From contig NZ_LR777654.1 in the NCBI RefSeq assembly GCF_902806995.1, positions 930,001 through 994,000 of the forward strand: DNA of 64,000 bases, read 5' to 3'. The notes under the pieces are model-generated. The model worked only from the letters and a program-made list of their open reading frames with translations. It did not search any database and was not told where the DNA came from. This stretch comes from Chlamydiifrater volucris. GTDB taxonomy: Bacteria > Chlamydiota > Chlamydiia > Chlamydiales > Chlamydiaceae. The translations under genes were made by a program, and so were the position numbers. Shown here piece after piece: positions 25,099 through 32,503 of this stretch (position 1 is its first letter; each line of letters begins with the position of its first letter).

Positions 25099-25665
25099 CT
25101 AGATATTTTCGGTTTCTGCCAATTGATACTCGAATAAAAAACTATCCCCAAATTTTCGCTGGTTTTTTGAAATCAATCCGTTAACTACAATTTCCTTAGA
25201 GGAAGCTTTTTCCAAAAAAATTCTCGCATTACTTTCTAAGAGATTGGTATTCACTAGCTCAAGAAGCACTTTCTCCAAAAATGTATCCGCAATTACATAG
25301 GGAGGGTCCATATAAATTATGTGAAACTTTCTACCCTGGTGCTGCAGTCGCCTAAATCCTGCAATCACATCTTTATTCAGAACGATTACCTGATCCTCTG
25401 TCTGCAATAACTTGGCATTAGAACGGATGATTTTTATAGATTTGATGGACGAATCAATAAACGTTGCTGAGGCTGCACCTCTACTCAAAGCCTCAAAACC
25501 CATGCTGCCACTTCCAGCGAAAGCATCCAGAAAACAACACTTCTGAACAACATCACGGCAAATATTAAATACGGCCTCTTTCACAACACCCAAGGTAGGT
25601 CTAACGGATTTGTCTTTGAAAGATACCAAACTCTTACCTTTAAACTTTCCTGAAAGAATTTTCAT
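25099..25665 (-). CDS. rsmD: 16S rRNA (guanine(966)-N2)-methyltransferase RsmD
   Basis: A 188-residue methyltransferase. The SAM site is DAFAGSGSMG (residues 47-56) and the catalytic motif is DPPY (120-123). RSMD-family features such as VRPT near the start are visible. It methylates G966 of 16S rRNA. It lies 9 bases downstream of the metallophosphoesterase gene and 24 bases before fliY, so all three likely form one transcript. Length is typical of the family. Confidence 0.92.
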   Translation of the reverse strand: MKILSGKFKGKSLVSFKDKSVRPTLGVVKEAVFNICRDVVQKCCFLDAFAGSGSMGFEALSRGAASATFIDSSIKSIKIIRSNAKLLQTEDQVIVLNKDVIAGFRRLQHQGRKFHIIYMDPPYVIADTFLEKVLLELVNTNLLESNARIFLEKASSKEIVVNGLISKNQRKFGDSFLFEYQLAETENI

Positions 25666-25674
25666 AACCGAGCA

Positions 25675-26424
25675 CTATAAAATTCGTTGAGGACAAAAAT
25701 TTACATAGTCTGCAGCGACCAGCCTATACTGAACAGAATTACCAGGAAATTCTTTTGGAAAAATAGATTTTAATCCATGAATATGACCAAACACACAAAC
25801 GTCTACATCATAATCGCTTAACAGTTCAGAAACAGGTCCTGAGGATCCATCGAAAGATATCGGTGGGTAATGAGTCATAGCTATAATTTTTTCACTATCT
25901 AAGGGAAGCTGTTTACATGCCTCTTTCAACCTAAGATATTCTCGTTGAAAAATCTTTTCATTGTGAACAATTTGCTCTCCCGTCCATATTTTGTTTCCCT
26001 TAGGAGACTTAAAAACACTGGAAGGAATATTTATAGAAGAATGATCCCACAAGCGAGTCCCTATAATATCAATCTTAGTTCCAGGAATCCGAAATACTCC
26101 GCCTCTGAGATAAGTAATGTTACTTGGAAGAGCAGCTGACAACTTACTAGCTGAAGAAGAGCTCCAATAATCATGGTTTCCTTTAATGACAACCTTGTTC
26201 CCAGGGAGCTCCCCTATGAAGGAAAAATCCTCTTTCGATTCATCCAAACTCTTTCCCCAGGAAATATCTCCGGGAAGAAGAACCCAATCCAAATCAGAAA
26301 CCGTAGAACACCAACCCTTCCGAAGCTTCTCTAAATACCCCGTCCAAGGATCACCAAAAATCTCCATAGTTTTTTCCGGGACACCCAAGCACAGATGTAG
26401 ATCAGCCAATGCGTACAACTTCAT
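25675..26424 (-). CDS. Calcineurin-like metallophosphoesterase (CT488 position)
   Basis: A 249-residue phosphoesterase. Metal motifs in order: ADLHL, PGDISWG, KGNHDYW, MTHYPP and FGHIHG. It is of the family of uncharacterised bacterial phosphoesterases, and its substrate is unknown. It is more typical in length and motif spacing than the LpxG phosphoesterase at the left end of the window, and has no N-terminal membrane segment. It heads the leftward group with rsmD and fliY. Confidence 0.82.
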   Translation of the reverse strand: MKLYALADLHLCLGVPEKTMEIFGDPWTGYLEKLRKGWCSTVSDLDWVLLPGDISWGKSLDESKEDFSFIGELPGNKVVIKGNHDYWSSSSASKLSAALPSNITYLRGGVFRIPGTKIDIIGTRLWDHSSINIPSSVFKSPKGNKIWTGEQIVHNEKIFQREYLRLKEACKQLPLDSEKIIAMTHYPPISFDGSSGPVSELLSDYDVDVCVFGHIHGLKSIFPKEFPGNSVQYRLVAADYVNFCPQRIL

Positions 26425-26529
26425 AACGTACTCTCCATCGCACGCATATTACAATATTAGTAAAAAAACCACTGCTAAAAGGAGCTGATACGAAAATATT
26501 GCGCGAAGGAAAAAAATTTCAACCATGCT

Positions 26530-27846
26530 TCAAAAAACATAGTTATCCGGAATTTCTGTCCCACTGGGTATAATGATTATACCATCTCTGACTGTTACTT
26601 TACCGTCTGGAGATTCATAATTTAGCAGCTCTTGACTGTTTGTTAGTATCACACCGTTACCAATGGAACAATTCTCATCTATGATCGCTTTCTGAATCAG
26701 GCAATCTTGACCAATTCCAACTTTTCGCGAATTTTTGAAAGAGTACCCACTATTCCCTATGAGAACAGAATCCTGAATCACTGTGTTTTGCCCAATAACG
26801 GAGCGTATTCCCAGCACACTACTAGAAATCTTCGAAGAATTAATTATAGCTCCTTCACACAATAAAGAATCTGAAATTAAAGAGTTAGAAATCATTGCTC
26901 CTGGCAAATGGTGATTCTTACTGAAAATCTTTCCAGCATCTCTGTAGCAACTAAGACCTTCGTCAGGATTCAATGGAAGTCTTGTTAAAGAGAGATTTGC
27001 TTCGTAATAGGATTCTATGGTCCCTATATCCGTCCAATAACCGTCGTAAACAAATACCTTAACATCTCCCTTCTGCATCTGCGTTTGTATAAGATGCTTC
27101 CCAAAATCTTCCCGATTATCGTTTTTTAATAAGTGAACTAACTCTTCTTTACGAAACAAGTAAATGCCCATGGAGCCCCAAAAAAATCCTTTATCTCCAA
27201 ACTTTTGTTTTTTTCGACCACATGTAGATTGTGATTTAAATTTATCTAAAACTGCTGGAGACTGGGGCTTCTCATAGAAATCTTTCAAAGAATACTCATC
27301 ATCAAAAAGCATGACCCCCATTCTAGTGGCATCCTTCTCGGGGATAGGCTGAGCAGCTATGACCATACTTGCATTTGTAGATTGTGCGTAATCAACCATT
27401 TTCTGAAAATTAATGTTGTATAGTTGATCCCCAGAAAGAATAAGAAAATATTCTACATCTACGTCTTCTAAATATAATAAATTCTGACGGATGGCATCAG
27501 CCGTGCCTTGATACCAAATTTTTTCACCATTTCTTTCTTCTGGAACTAAAAGATGTATCTGATCCTGTACTACGCCATGGTAAAAATAGGTCTTAAAAAG
27601 ATGCTGCTGAAGAGTATATGTTAAATACTGCCCAATTACAAAAATCTTAGAAAAACCCGAAGTTATGGCGTGAGAAATAGGTATGTCTATTAACTTGTAC
27701 CTTCCGCCAAAAGAAACTGTAGGTTTACAACGATTCTTAGTTAGGGGAGCAAGTCTTTTGCCTTCTCCTCCGCATAAAATTATCACCCCAACCTTATCTC
27801 GATAGGAGCATCCAAAATAGCGACCTGCGTTGTTAAAAGAAACCAT
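26530..27846 (-). CDS. glgC: Glucose-1-phosphate adenylyltransferase GlgC
   Basis: A 438-residue ADP-glucose pyrophosphorylase. The nucleotide loop GEGKRLAPLTKNRCKP (about residues 27-42) and the WYQGTADAIRQNL substrate motif are clear. The C-terminal third contains left-handed beta-helix repeats (isoleucine-rich hexapeptides). It makes ADP-glucose for glycogen, a store that chlamydiae accumulate in the inclusion. The start at 27846 is supported by GGAAGG 4 bases upstream. It is unlinked to other glg genes. Confidence 0.94.
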   Translation of the reverse strand: MVSFNNAGRYFGCSYRDKVGVIILCGGEGKRLAPLTKNRCKPTVSFGGRYKLIDIPISHAITSGFSKIFVIGQYLTYTLQQHLFKTYFYHGVVQDQIHLLVPEERNGEKIWYQGTADAIRQNLLYLEDVDVEYFLILSGDQLYNINFQKMVDYAQSTNASMVIAAQPIPEKDATRMGVMLFDDEYSLKDFYEKPQSPAVLDKFKSQSTCGRKKQKFGDKGFFWGSMGIYLFRKEELVHLLKNDNREDFGKHLIQTQMQKGDVKVFVYDGYWTDIGTIESYYEANLSLTRLPLNPDEGLSCYRDAGKIFSKNHHLPGAMISNSLISDSLLCEGAIINSSKISSSVLGIRSVIGQNTVIQDSVLIGNSGYSFKNSRKVGIGQDCLIQKAIIDENCSIGNGVILTNSQELLNYESPDGKVTVRDGIIIIPSGTEIPDNYVF

Positions 27847-27858
27847 CGAACCTTCCAG

Positions 27859-27880
27859 TTAATATTAATTTTAATATTAA
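27859..27880. repeat. Tandem palindromic decamer upstream of glgC
   Basis: TTAATATTAA occurs twice, at 27859-27868 and 27871-27880, separated by TT. Each copy is self-complementary, and the pair can form one 9-bp hairpin. It ends 13 bases from the glgC start codon, next to its Shine-Dalgarno. It could be an operator or an mRNA hairpin. A further palindrome AATCAATATTGATT at 27928-27941 overlaps the stop of the upstream gene. Confidence 0.4.
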
Positions 27881-27929
27881 AAAACTAATAAAACAAAACA
27901 AAAGTTTCGATTCTCGATTCTATTTTCAA

Positions 27930-28688
27930 TCAATATTGATTATAAGCAATATAGCCTCGATTTCTGTACTCTCTAGAAATAATTTCTGGATCTCCCGATC
28001 CCAAAAAACTATCATCTATCAGAATAACATCTCCTCCACAAGCACCTATAACATGCTCTGGAGAGAGCTTTATGGAACAAAAAGTGTCTTCAATTAGAGA
28101 CTTACGAATGGAAGTGAAATGCAAAAAACCTTCATTTAAACAAAGTCTTCTAGAACATTCAAACCCCATAATGAAATCTGGCCTCTTCTCAGCCCATCGT
28201 ATGGCCACCAAGGAACTGTCACAGGAAATATCTTCCATGCTGCTATCTGCTAGTAAAACAATACCCCGCCCCTTATCCTTCCCTACTAAACTTAAGGAAT
28301 CTATAATCTTTTCCCCCGAAGAAAGATGTACACTAACCAAATCTGCCCAATCCACCACCTTATATAACCCACCACCATACTGACGCTCTACAACCTCTCC
28401 TAATTCAGAATACTTTCTGTCCTCAAAAATCAAAAATTGATGTTTGTCAGCTATGCTCCGGAGGTTTCGCGAAAAATCTGGAGTAAAATCCTCTAGAATA
28501 TCTACATGCGTTTTCAATATGCAGATATTAGGACCAATAGTTTCTGCTAATTTTAATATTTCGTGACTCTTAGAACTATTTGCGATTACACCTAAGTTTG
28601 TTTGCTTACTATGCATTAAAGAAAATAATTTCCTGGAAAGAGGATGCTTAGTTAAGTTGGCCCTTTCCTCATAAGATTGCCTCTGCAT
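27930..28688 (-). CDS. Orotidine 5'-phosphate decarboxylase-like protein with altered active site
   Basis: A 252-residue protein aligning with the decarboxylase domain of eukaryotic UMP synthase: KQTNL (28-32), LKTHVDILEDF (58-68), FEDRKYSELG (88-97), MGF (174-176). The lysines K59 and K92 and D90 of the catalytic tetrad are kept. The fourth residue, D96 in yeast, is E95 here, D37 is N37, and the phosphate-binding arginine near the C-terminus (R235 in yeast) is absent (DDSF). C. pneumoniae is annotated with a UMP synthase gene in this position. Activity is therefore doubtful. GGGGAAG lies 8 bases before the ATG. It is the nearest gene upstream of glgC. Confidence 0.75.
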   Translation of the reverse strand: MQRQSYEERANLTKHPLSRKLFSLMHSKQTNLGVIANSSKSHEILKLAETIGPNICILKTHVDILEDFTPDFSRNLRSIADKHQFLIFEDRKYSELGEVVERQYGGGLYKVVDWADLVSVHLSSGEKIIDSLSLVGKDKGRGIVLLADSSMEDISCDSSLVAIRWAEKRPDFIMGFECSRRLCLNEGFLHFTSIRKSLIEDTFCSIKLSPEHVIGACGGDVILIDDSFLGSGDPEIISREYRNRGYIAYNQY

Positions 28689-29041
28689 GATTTTTTCTTC
28701 CCCTCTACTGCGTCTATTGGTTAGAACCTTTCTTTACAGCTTTCCTCTTCGAGGCGTAACAAACTCACGAAAAGTTCAAGCAGTAAAACGTTCATTATTC
28801 GAACGCCTTCCACCACTTTTATCTACTAAAATAACTCTTCTCGATGCTCTAAGAATTTTCACGCTCTTAATTTTATAAGTTGCAATATTCGTTAATCTTT
28901 GAATTAATGAAACAAAAAACCCTCTCCTCAAAAATTTGTAAAAAAATAGTGCAAATGATTATTTCTTGCAGAAAAACAATTAACGATGACGTATACGCAA
29001 AGACCTATGTGTTACTAGCAAACTTATCACAGAAATAGAGT
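28689..29041. other. 353-base intergenic region, no supported gene
   Basis: This gap separates the leftward decarboxylase-like gene from the rightward small ORF. It must hold the promoters for both directions. A 63-codon plus-strand frame begins at 28687 with no ribosome binding site and no recognisable family, so it is not called. Sequence 28850-29000 is AT-rich with A-runs (for example AAAAAATAG near 28940). No terminator hairpin with a U-run was found. Confidence 0.45.
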
Positions 29042-29299
29042 ATGATCATCCAGGTATTCGTGGGGATCCCCTATAAAGAAACTCCCCCTCTTCTTCCAAC
29101 ACACTGGCATCGCACAATTCACCAGGGAAAAAAATTCGCAGGAAAGCGCCTACCATCACCGCACCCAACAACACAAGAAATCCAAGATTCTGTGCAAGAG
29201 CTCCTGGCAGAAATAACTAACAACTATCCATCGGGAACTAATTTATACTCAAAAATTGTGATATTCCCAGAAATTCTCTCAGGAATTATGACATCCTAA
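29042..29299 (+). CDS. Small hypothetical protein
   Basis: An 85-residue frame starting at ATG 29042. The sequence is protein-like (QVFVGIP, PTTQEIQDSVQELLAE, KIVIFPEILSG) rather than low complexity, but I do not recognise a family. GAAATAGAG 1-9 bases upstream is a weak ribosome binding site. Its 3' end overlaps the convergent dihydroorotase-like gene by 21 bases, which weakens confidence. If real it would be a third gene of the pyrimidine-like neighbourhood. Confidence 0.4.
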   Translation: MIIQVFVGIPYKETPPLLPTHWHRTIHQGKKFAGKRLPSPHPTTQEIQDSVQELLAEITNNYPSGTNLYSKIVIFPEILSGIMTS

Positions 29300-30433
29300 A
29301 AAAACTTCTGAACCGTGGTTGTGAATCCCATAAGCAACTCCGTCTATAACGATAAAAACGGGCCAACCAGAAAAACTACGACCTGCCAAAAATTTCCGTT
29401 CATATTCACTAGAAAACTCTTTCCTCGCAAAGTTACCTTTGAGTGAAGGGTCTACTAAGATAAAATCATCTTTGCTGATAGGTGTTTGAAAAGCGGACAC
29501 TTGATTAAAGAGAAGCTGCTTGATTCTATCTAAAGGCATTATCTTCTGGGAAACTACGTGCATCATGAAGGGAATATAGAATTTGGCATCCAAGTCCTTG
29601 CTTCCTCCTAAAAAAGCGATCGTACTTATAGAATCCACAGTTCCATCCATTACAGCTTCCCAAAAAAAGTTTTCTTCTTCAGAAAATTCTAAGCATAGAT
29701 CTTGAGAATCAACAAGAATTCTACCGCTACTTCTTAGGAAAAAACAACTTAAATGCACCTCCATAATAATCCTGATCCCTGAATTTTTCGCAGATCGGAT
29801 CAGTTTCAACCCCTCAAAAGACCTTACTCCTGATATACGCAGAACGGTCCCATGCTTAGCAGAAAATTCCAAAGATTCTTCTACTGCTTTTTTTTCTAAC
29901 TGCTCCTCAACCTGTATTCTCCTTCCTTCCATAAAAAAATCTAGGCGAAGTGCTACTTCTATCTCTTCCTCTGCAGCAAAATGAAATATTCTATCCATCA
30001 TTCTGCTTGACAGGCCCTCTTCAACAAATAATTCTATTCCACAGCAGAGATTCCGATAGTGCCGGATAAGTTCTATTTCACTCAAATTTTCCGAAGAACC
30101 GCAAAAAAACAATCTATGCTTAATACGGACCTTATTTCCGACAAATAACTTGCCTAAAATAAGATGCTTCTCCAACAACTGAGAGACCGTCGTTATGGGA
30201 GAGTGTTTGTCATTAGAATAAAGAACAGTCGAAATACCCCTGGAAATCAGAGACTCTACGGCAAATGGCTCACACTTACCATCAACCCATGTTCCTGTTA
30301 TCGCCGGTAATGCTAATAACGATGCTCCGTCCACGTCCTCGGGGAGGGAAGGGCACAAAATATCTGCTCTAGAGTCATTCAGGCAACAAACATTCTTGAT
30401 AAACACAGCTACTTCCCTTAAAAACCCGTACAC
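29279..30433 (-). CDS. Dihydroorotase-like protein with lost metal ligands (CT490 position)
   Basis: A 384-residue protein whose order of segments follows dihydroorotase: FIKN near the start, LPAITGTWVDG (42-52) where the HxH metal site belongs, AKNSGIRIIMEVHLSCFFL (215-233) for AKKAGIR...EVTPHHLLL, DGTVDSISTIAFLGG (263-277) for DGTIDFIATDHAPH, and a C-terminal KFLAGRSFSGWPV for the final NTPF-x-G region. The HxH, HH and catalytic Asp/His positions are TWV, SC and AF, so no metal site remains. The start is GTG 30433 or, better supported by AAGGG, GTG 30406. The frame is intact, so it is probably a pseudoenzyme with another role. Confidence 0.68.
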   Translation of the reverse strand: MYGFLREVAVFIKNVCCLNDSRADILCPSLPEDVDGASLLALPAITGTWVDGKCEPFAVESLISRGISTVLYSNDKHSPITTVSQLLEKHLILGKLFVGNKVRIKHRLFFCGSSENLSEIELIRHYRNLCCGIELFVEEGLSSRMMDRIFHFAAEEEIEVALRLDFFMEGRRIQVEEQLEKKAVEESLEFSAKHGTVLRISGVRSFEGLKLIRSAKNSGIRIIMEVHLSCFFLRSSGRILVDSQDLCLEFSEEENFFWEAVMDGTVDSISTIAFLGGSKDLDAKFYIPFMMHVVSQKIMPLDRIKQLLFNQVSAFQTPISKDDFILVDPSLKGNFARKEFSSEYERKFLAGRSFSGWPVFIVIDGVAYGIHNHGSEVFLGCHNS

Positions 30434-30515
30434 CCCTCCGGAAGACGAGCACCATTAGACCTTTCCCTACCTCGTATGAGGCATTCTGTTTCGGGAAACT
30501 TTTATAGACTATAAG

Positions 30516-31901
30516 TTATTCCTTCAAAGATAGTAAAAATTCTGCATTACTGTTGGTTTTCTTTAATCGACCAAGCAACAAGTGCATCGCATCAATTGCG
30601 GTCAGATCCGCAATTGCTTGTCTAAAGAGGTATACTTTTTCTAACTCCCCGGGGTGATATAACAGCTCCTCCTTCCTCGTTCCACTCTTGATGAGATCGA
30701 TAGCAGGATATGTTCTACGATCAGCCAGGCGTCGATCTAGCACCAACTCCATATTCCCCGTACCTTTAAATTCTTCGAATATCACCTCATCCATACGGGA
30801 ACCCGTTTCTATCAAAGCCGTGGCCAAAATAGTCAACGACCCACCATTTTCAATATTCCTTGCTGCCCCAAAAAATCTTTTTGGTTTATGTAAAGCACTG
30901 GCATCAACACCACCCGTCAAAATCTTCCCTGAATGAGGTTGCACAGTATTGTAGGCCCTAGCTAGTCGGGTGATAGAATCTAAAAGAATCACGACATCCT
31001 TTCCATGTTCAACTAACCGACGAGCTTTTTCTATGACCATCTCTGCCACTTGAATGTGTCTTTCCGGCTGCTCATCAAAGGTTGATGCTACAACTTCTCC
31101 CCGCACCTGACGAATCATATCTGTAACTTCTTCCGGACGCTCGTCTATGAGAAGAACTATCAACACAACATCGGGATTATTTACCGCTATTGCGTGGGCT
31201 ATACTCTGCAAAATTACTGTCTTACCAGATCTAGGCGGAGCTACAATCAATCCCCTCTGTCCTTTCCCTATGGGAGCTGTCAAATCCAACACTCTTTCCG
31301 CCAACTGCTCTCTACTAGTCTCCATGACTATCCTTTCATTGGGGTACAGCGGAGTGAGGTTCTCGAATAATACTCTTTCCTTAGCCTTATCTGGAGTAGA
31401 CCCATTGATTTTATCAACTTTCAACAAAGCAAAGTACTTCTCTTTTTCTTTAGGAGAGCGAATGGTCCCTACAATGGTGTCTCCCTTTTTCAAATCAAAT
31501 CTACGAATCTGTGCGGGAGAAACATAAATATCTTCTGCTGAAGGCAAATAATTGTAAGTTGTCGACCTTAAAAACCCAAAGCCGTCAGGAAGAACTTCCA
31601 AAACGCCTTCTCCAATTAAGAGTTCATTGGGCCTTTCAGACTTCGCTTTAACAATCTCAAAAACTACTTGGGATTTCGTCAAAGAACCTATATTCTTGAC
31701 TCCATATTGCCGAGCCAAAACGTTTAGCTCATCTATACCCATACGTTGCAAACCAGAAATTTTCGTTATAGCAACGGGCTCAGCCTCAACGTTAGGTGTG
31801 TTAGCAGATTCCCCTGTTGAGGAAGTTTCCGGACGAGGAGTTGTACAACATTTATTATCCTTCATCTTCGGCGAGACTGTTGAAGACTGCTCTTCTTTCA
31901 T
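30516..31901 (-). CDS. rho: Transcription termination factor Rho
   Basis: A 461-residue Rho. A low-complexity N-terminal part of about 45 residues precedes the RNA-binding domain (GFLRS, then the cold-shock-like region). The ATPase core has Walker [10 protein letters not shown] and Walker [11 protein letters not shown], plus RLARAYN and TGGVD. Rho is the helicase that ends untranslated transcripts. AGGAG lies 5 bases before the ATG. Its start overlaps the coaE stop by 4 bases, so it is translated with coaE and polA. Confidence 0.95.
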   Translation of the reverse strand: MKEEQSSTVSPKMKDNKCCTTPRPETSSTGESANTPNVEAEPVAITKISGLQRMGIDELNVLARQYGVKNIGSLTKSQVVFEIVKAKSERPNELLIGEGVLEVLPDGFGFLRSTTYNYLPSAEDIYVSPAQIRRFDLKKGDTIVGTIRSPKEKEKYFALLKVDKINGSTPDKAKERVLFENLTPLYPNERIVMETSREQLAERVLDLTAPIGKGQRGLIVAPPRSGKTVILQSIAHAIAVNNPDVVLIVLLIDERPEEVTDMIRQVRGEVVASTFDEQPERHIQVAEMVIEKARRLVEHGKDVVILLDSITRLARAYNTVQPHSGKILTGGVDASALHKPKRFFGAARNIENGGSLTILATALIETGSRMDEVIFEEFKGTGNMELVLDRRLADRRTYPAIDLIKSGTRKEELLYHPGELEKVYLFRQAIADLTAIDAMHLLLGRLKKTNSNAEFLLSLKE

Positions 31902-32503
31902 ATAGCTCCTAGAGAGTAATAATATTCTTCTACTTTTTGTCTTAATTCTTCTATCGTACCGTTGTTCTGAATGATAACGTCTGCCACTGCAGCTCTCTGT
32001 TCATAAGGAAAAAACCTAGAACACCGCTGATAAAACTCTTTCTCCGAACAACCCATCTTCTGCAAGAAACGGTCCCTACGTATCCCCTCATCTGCTTGAA
32101 TCAGCACCACAGAATCATATTTGTCTGCATAACTGATCTCATATAACAACGGCACTTCTGCGACAAATACTGGATGCTTACCAGATAATGCCACTTGCTG
32201 ATACTCAGTTTCTATAACCCTACAAATCTCTGGGTGTAGTATGCTCTCTAACTCACATAAGAGTCCGAAATCATTAAAAACTTTCTCAGCAATCAATCGC
32301 CTATCAAATGCATTCCCAACAAGAACATCGTCTCCTAACAAGTTTACAACTCGCTTACCTATTGGTGTATGAGGAATAAGAAGACTGTGGGAAACCCGAT
32401 CAGCGCTGACAACGTACGCGCCTAACCTGCGAAACACTCGGCATGCTTCCGTCTTTCCAGAGGAGGGATCCCCCGTCACGGAAACCTTCACTGATTCTAA
32501 CAT
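31898..32503 (-). CDS. coaE: Dephospho-CoA kinase
   Basis: A 201-residue CoaE protein. The P-loop GDPSSGKT lies at about residues 9-16 and the family motif [12 protein letters not shown] follows at 28-39. It phosphorylates dephospho-CoA in the last step of CoA synthesis. ATG 32503 is chosen; an in-frame TTG at 32512 would add three residues. It overlaps the polA stop by 7 bases and the rho start by 4, so sppA-polA-coaE-rho may be one transcript. Confidence 0.9.
   Translation of the reverse strand: MLESVKVSVTGDPSSGKTEACRVFRRLGAYVVSADRVSHSLLIPHTPIGKRVVNLLGDDVLVGNAFDRRLIAEKVFNDFGLLCELESILHPEICRVIETEYQQVALSGKHPVFVAEVPLLYEISYADKYDSVVLIQADEGIRRDRFLQKMGCSEKEFYQRCSRFFPYEQRAAVADVIIQNNGTIEELRQKVEEYYYSLGAI

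Noticed and set aside
28687-28878. 63-codon plus-strand frame in the gap next to the decarboxylase-like gene
   Set aside because: No ribosome binding site, no recognisable family, and it begins at the edge of the opposite gene; more likely non-coding.
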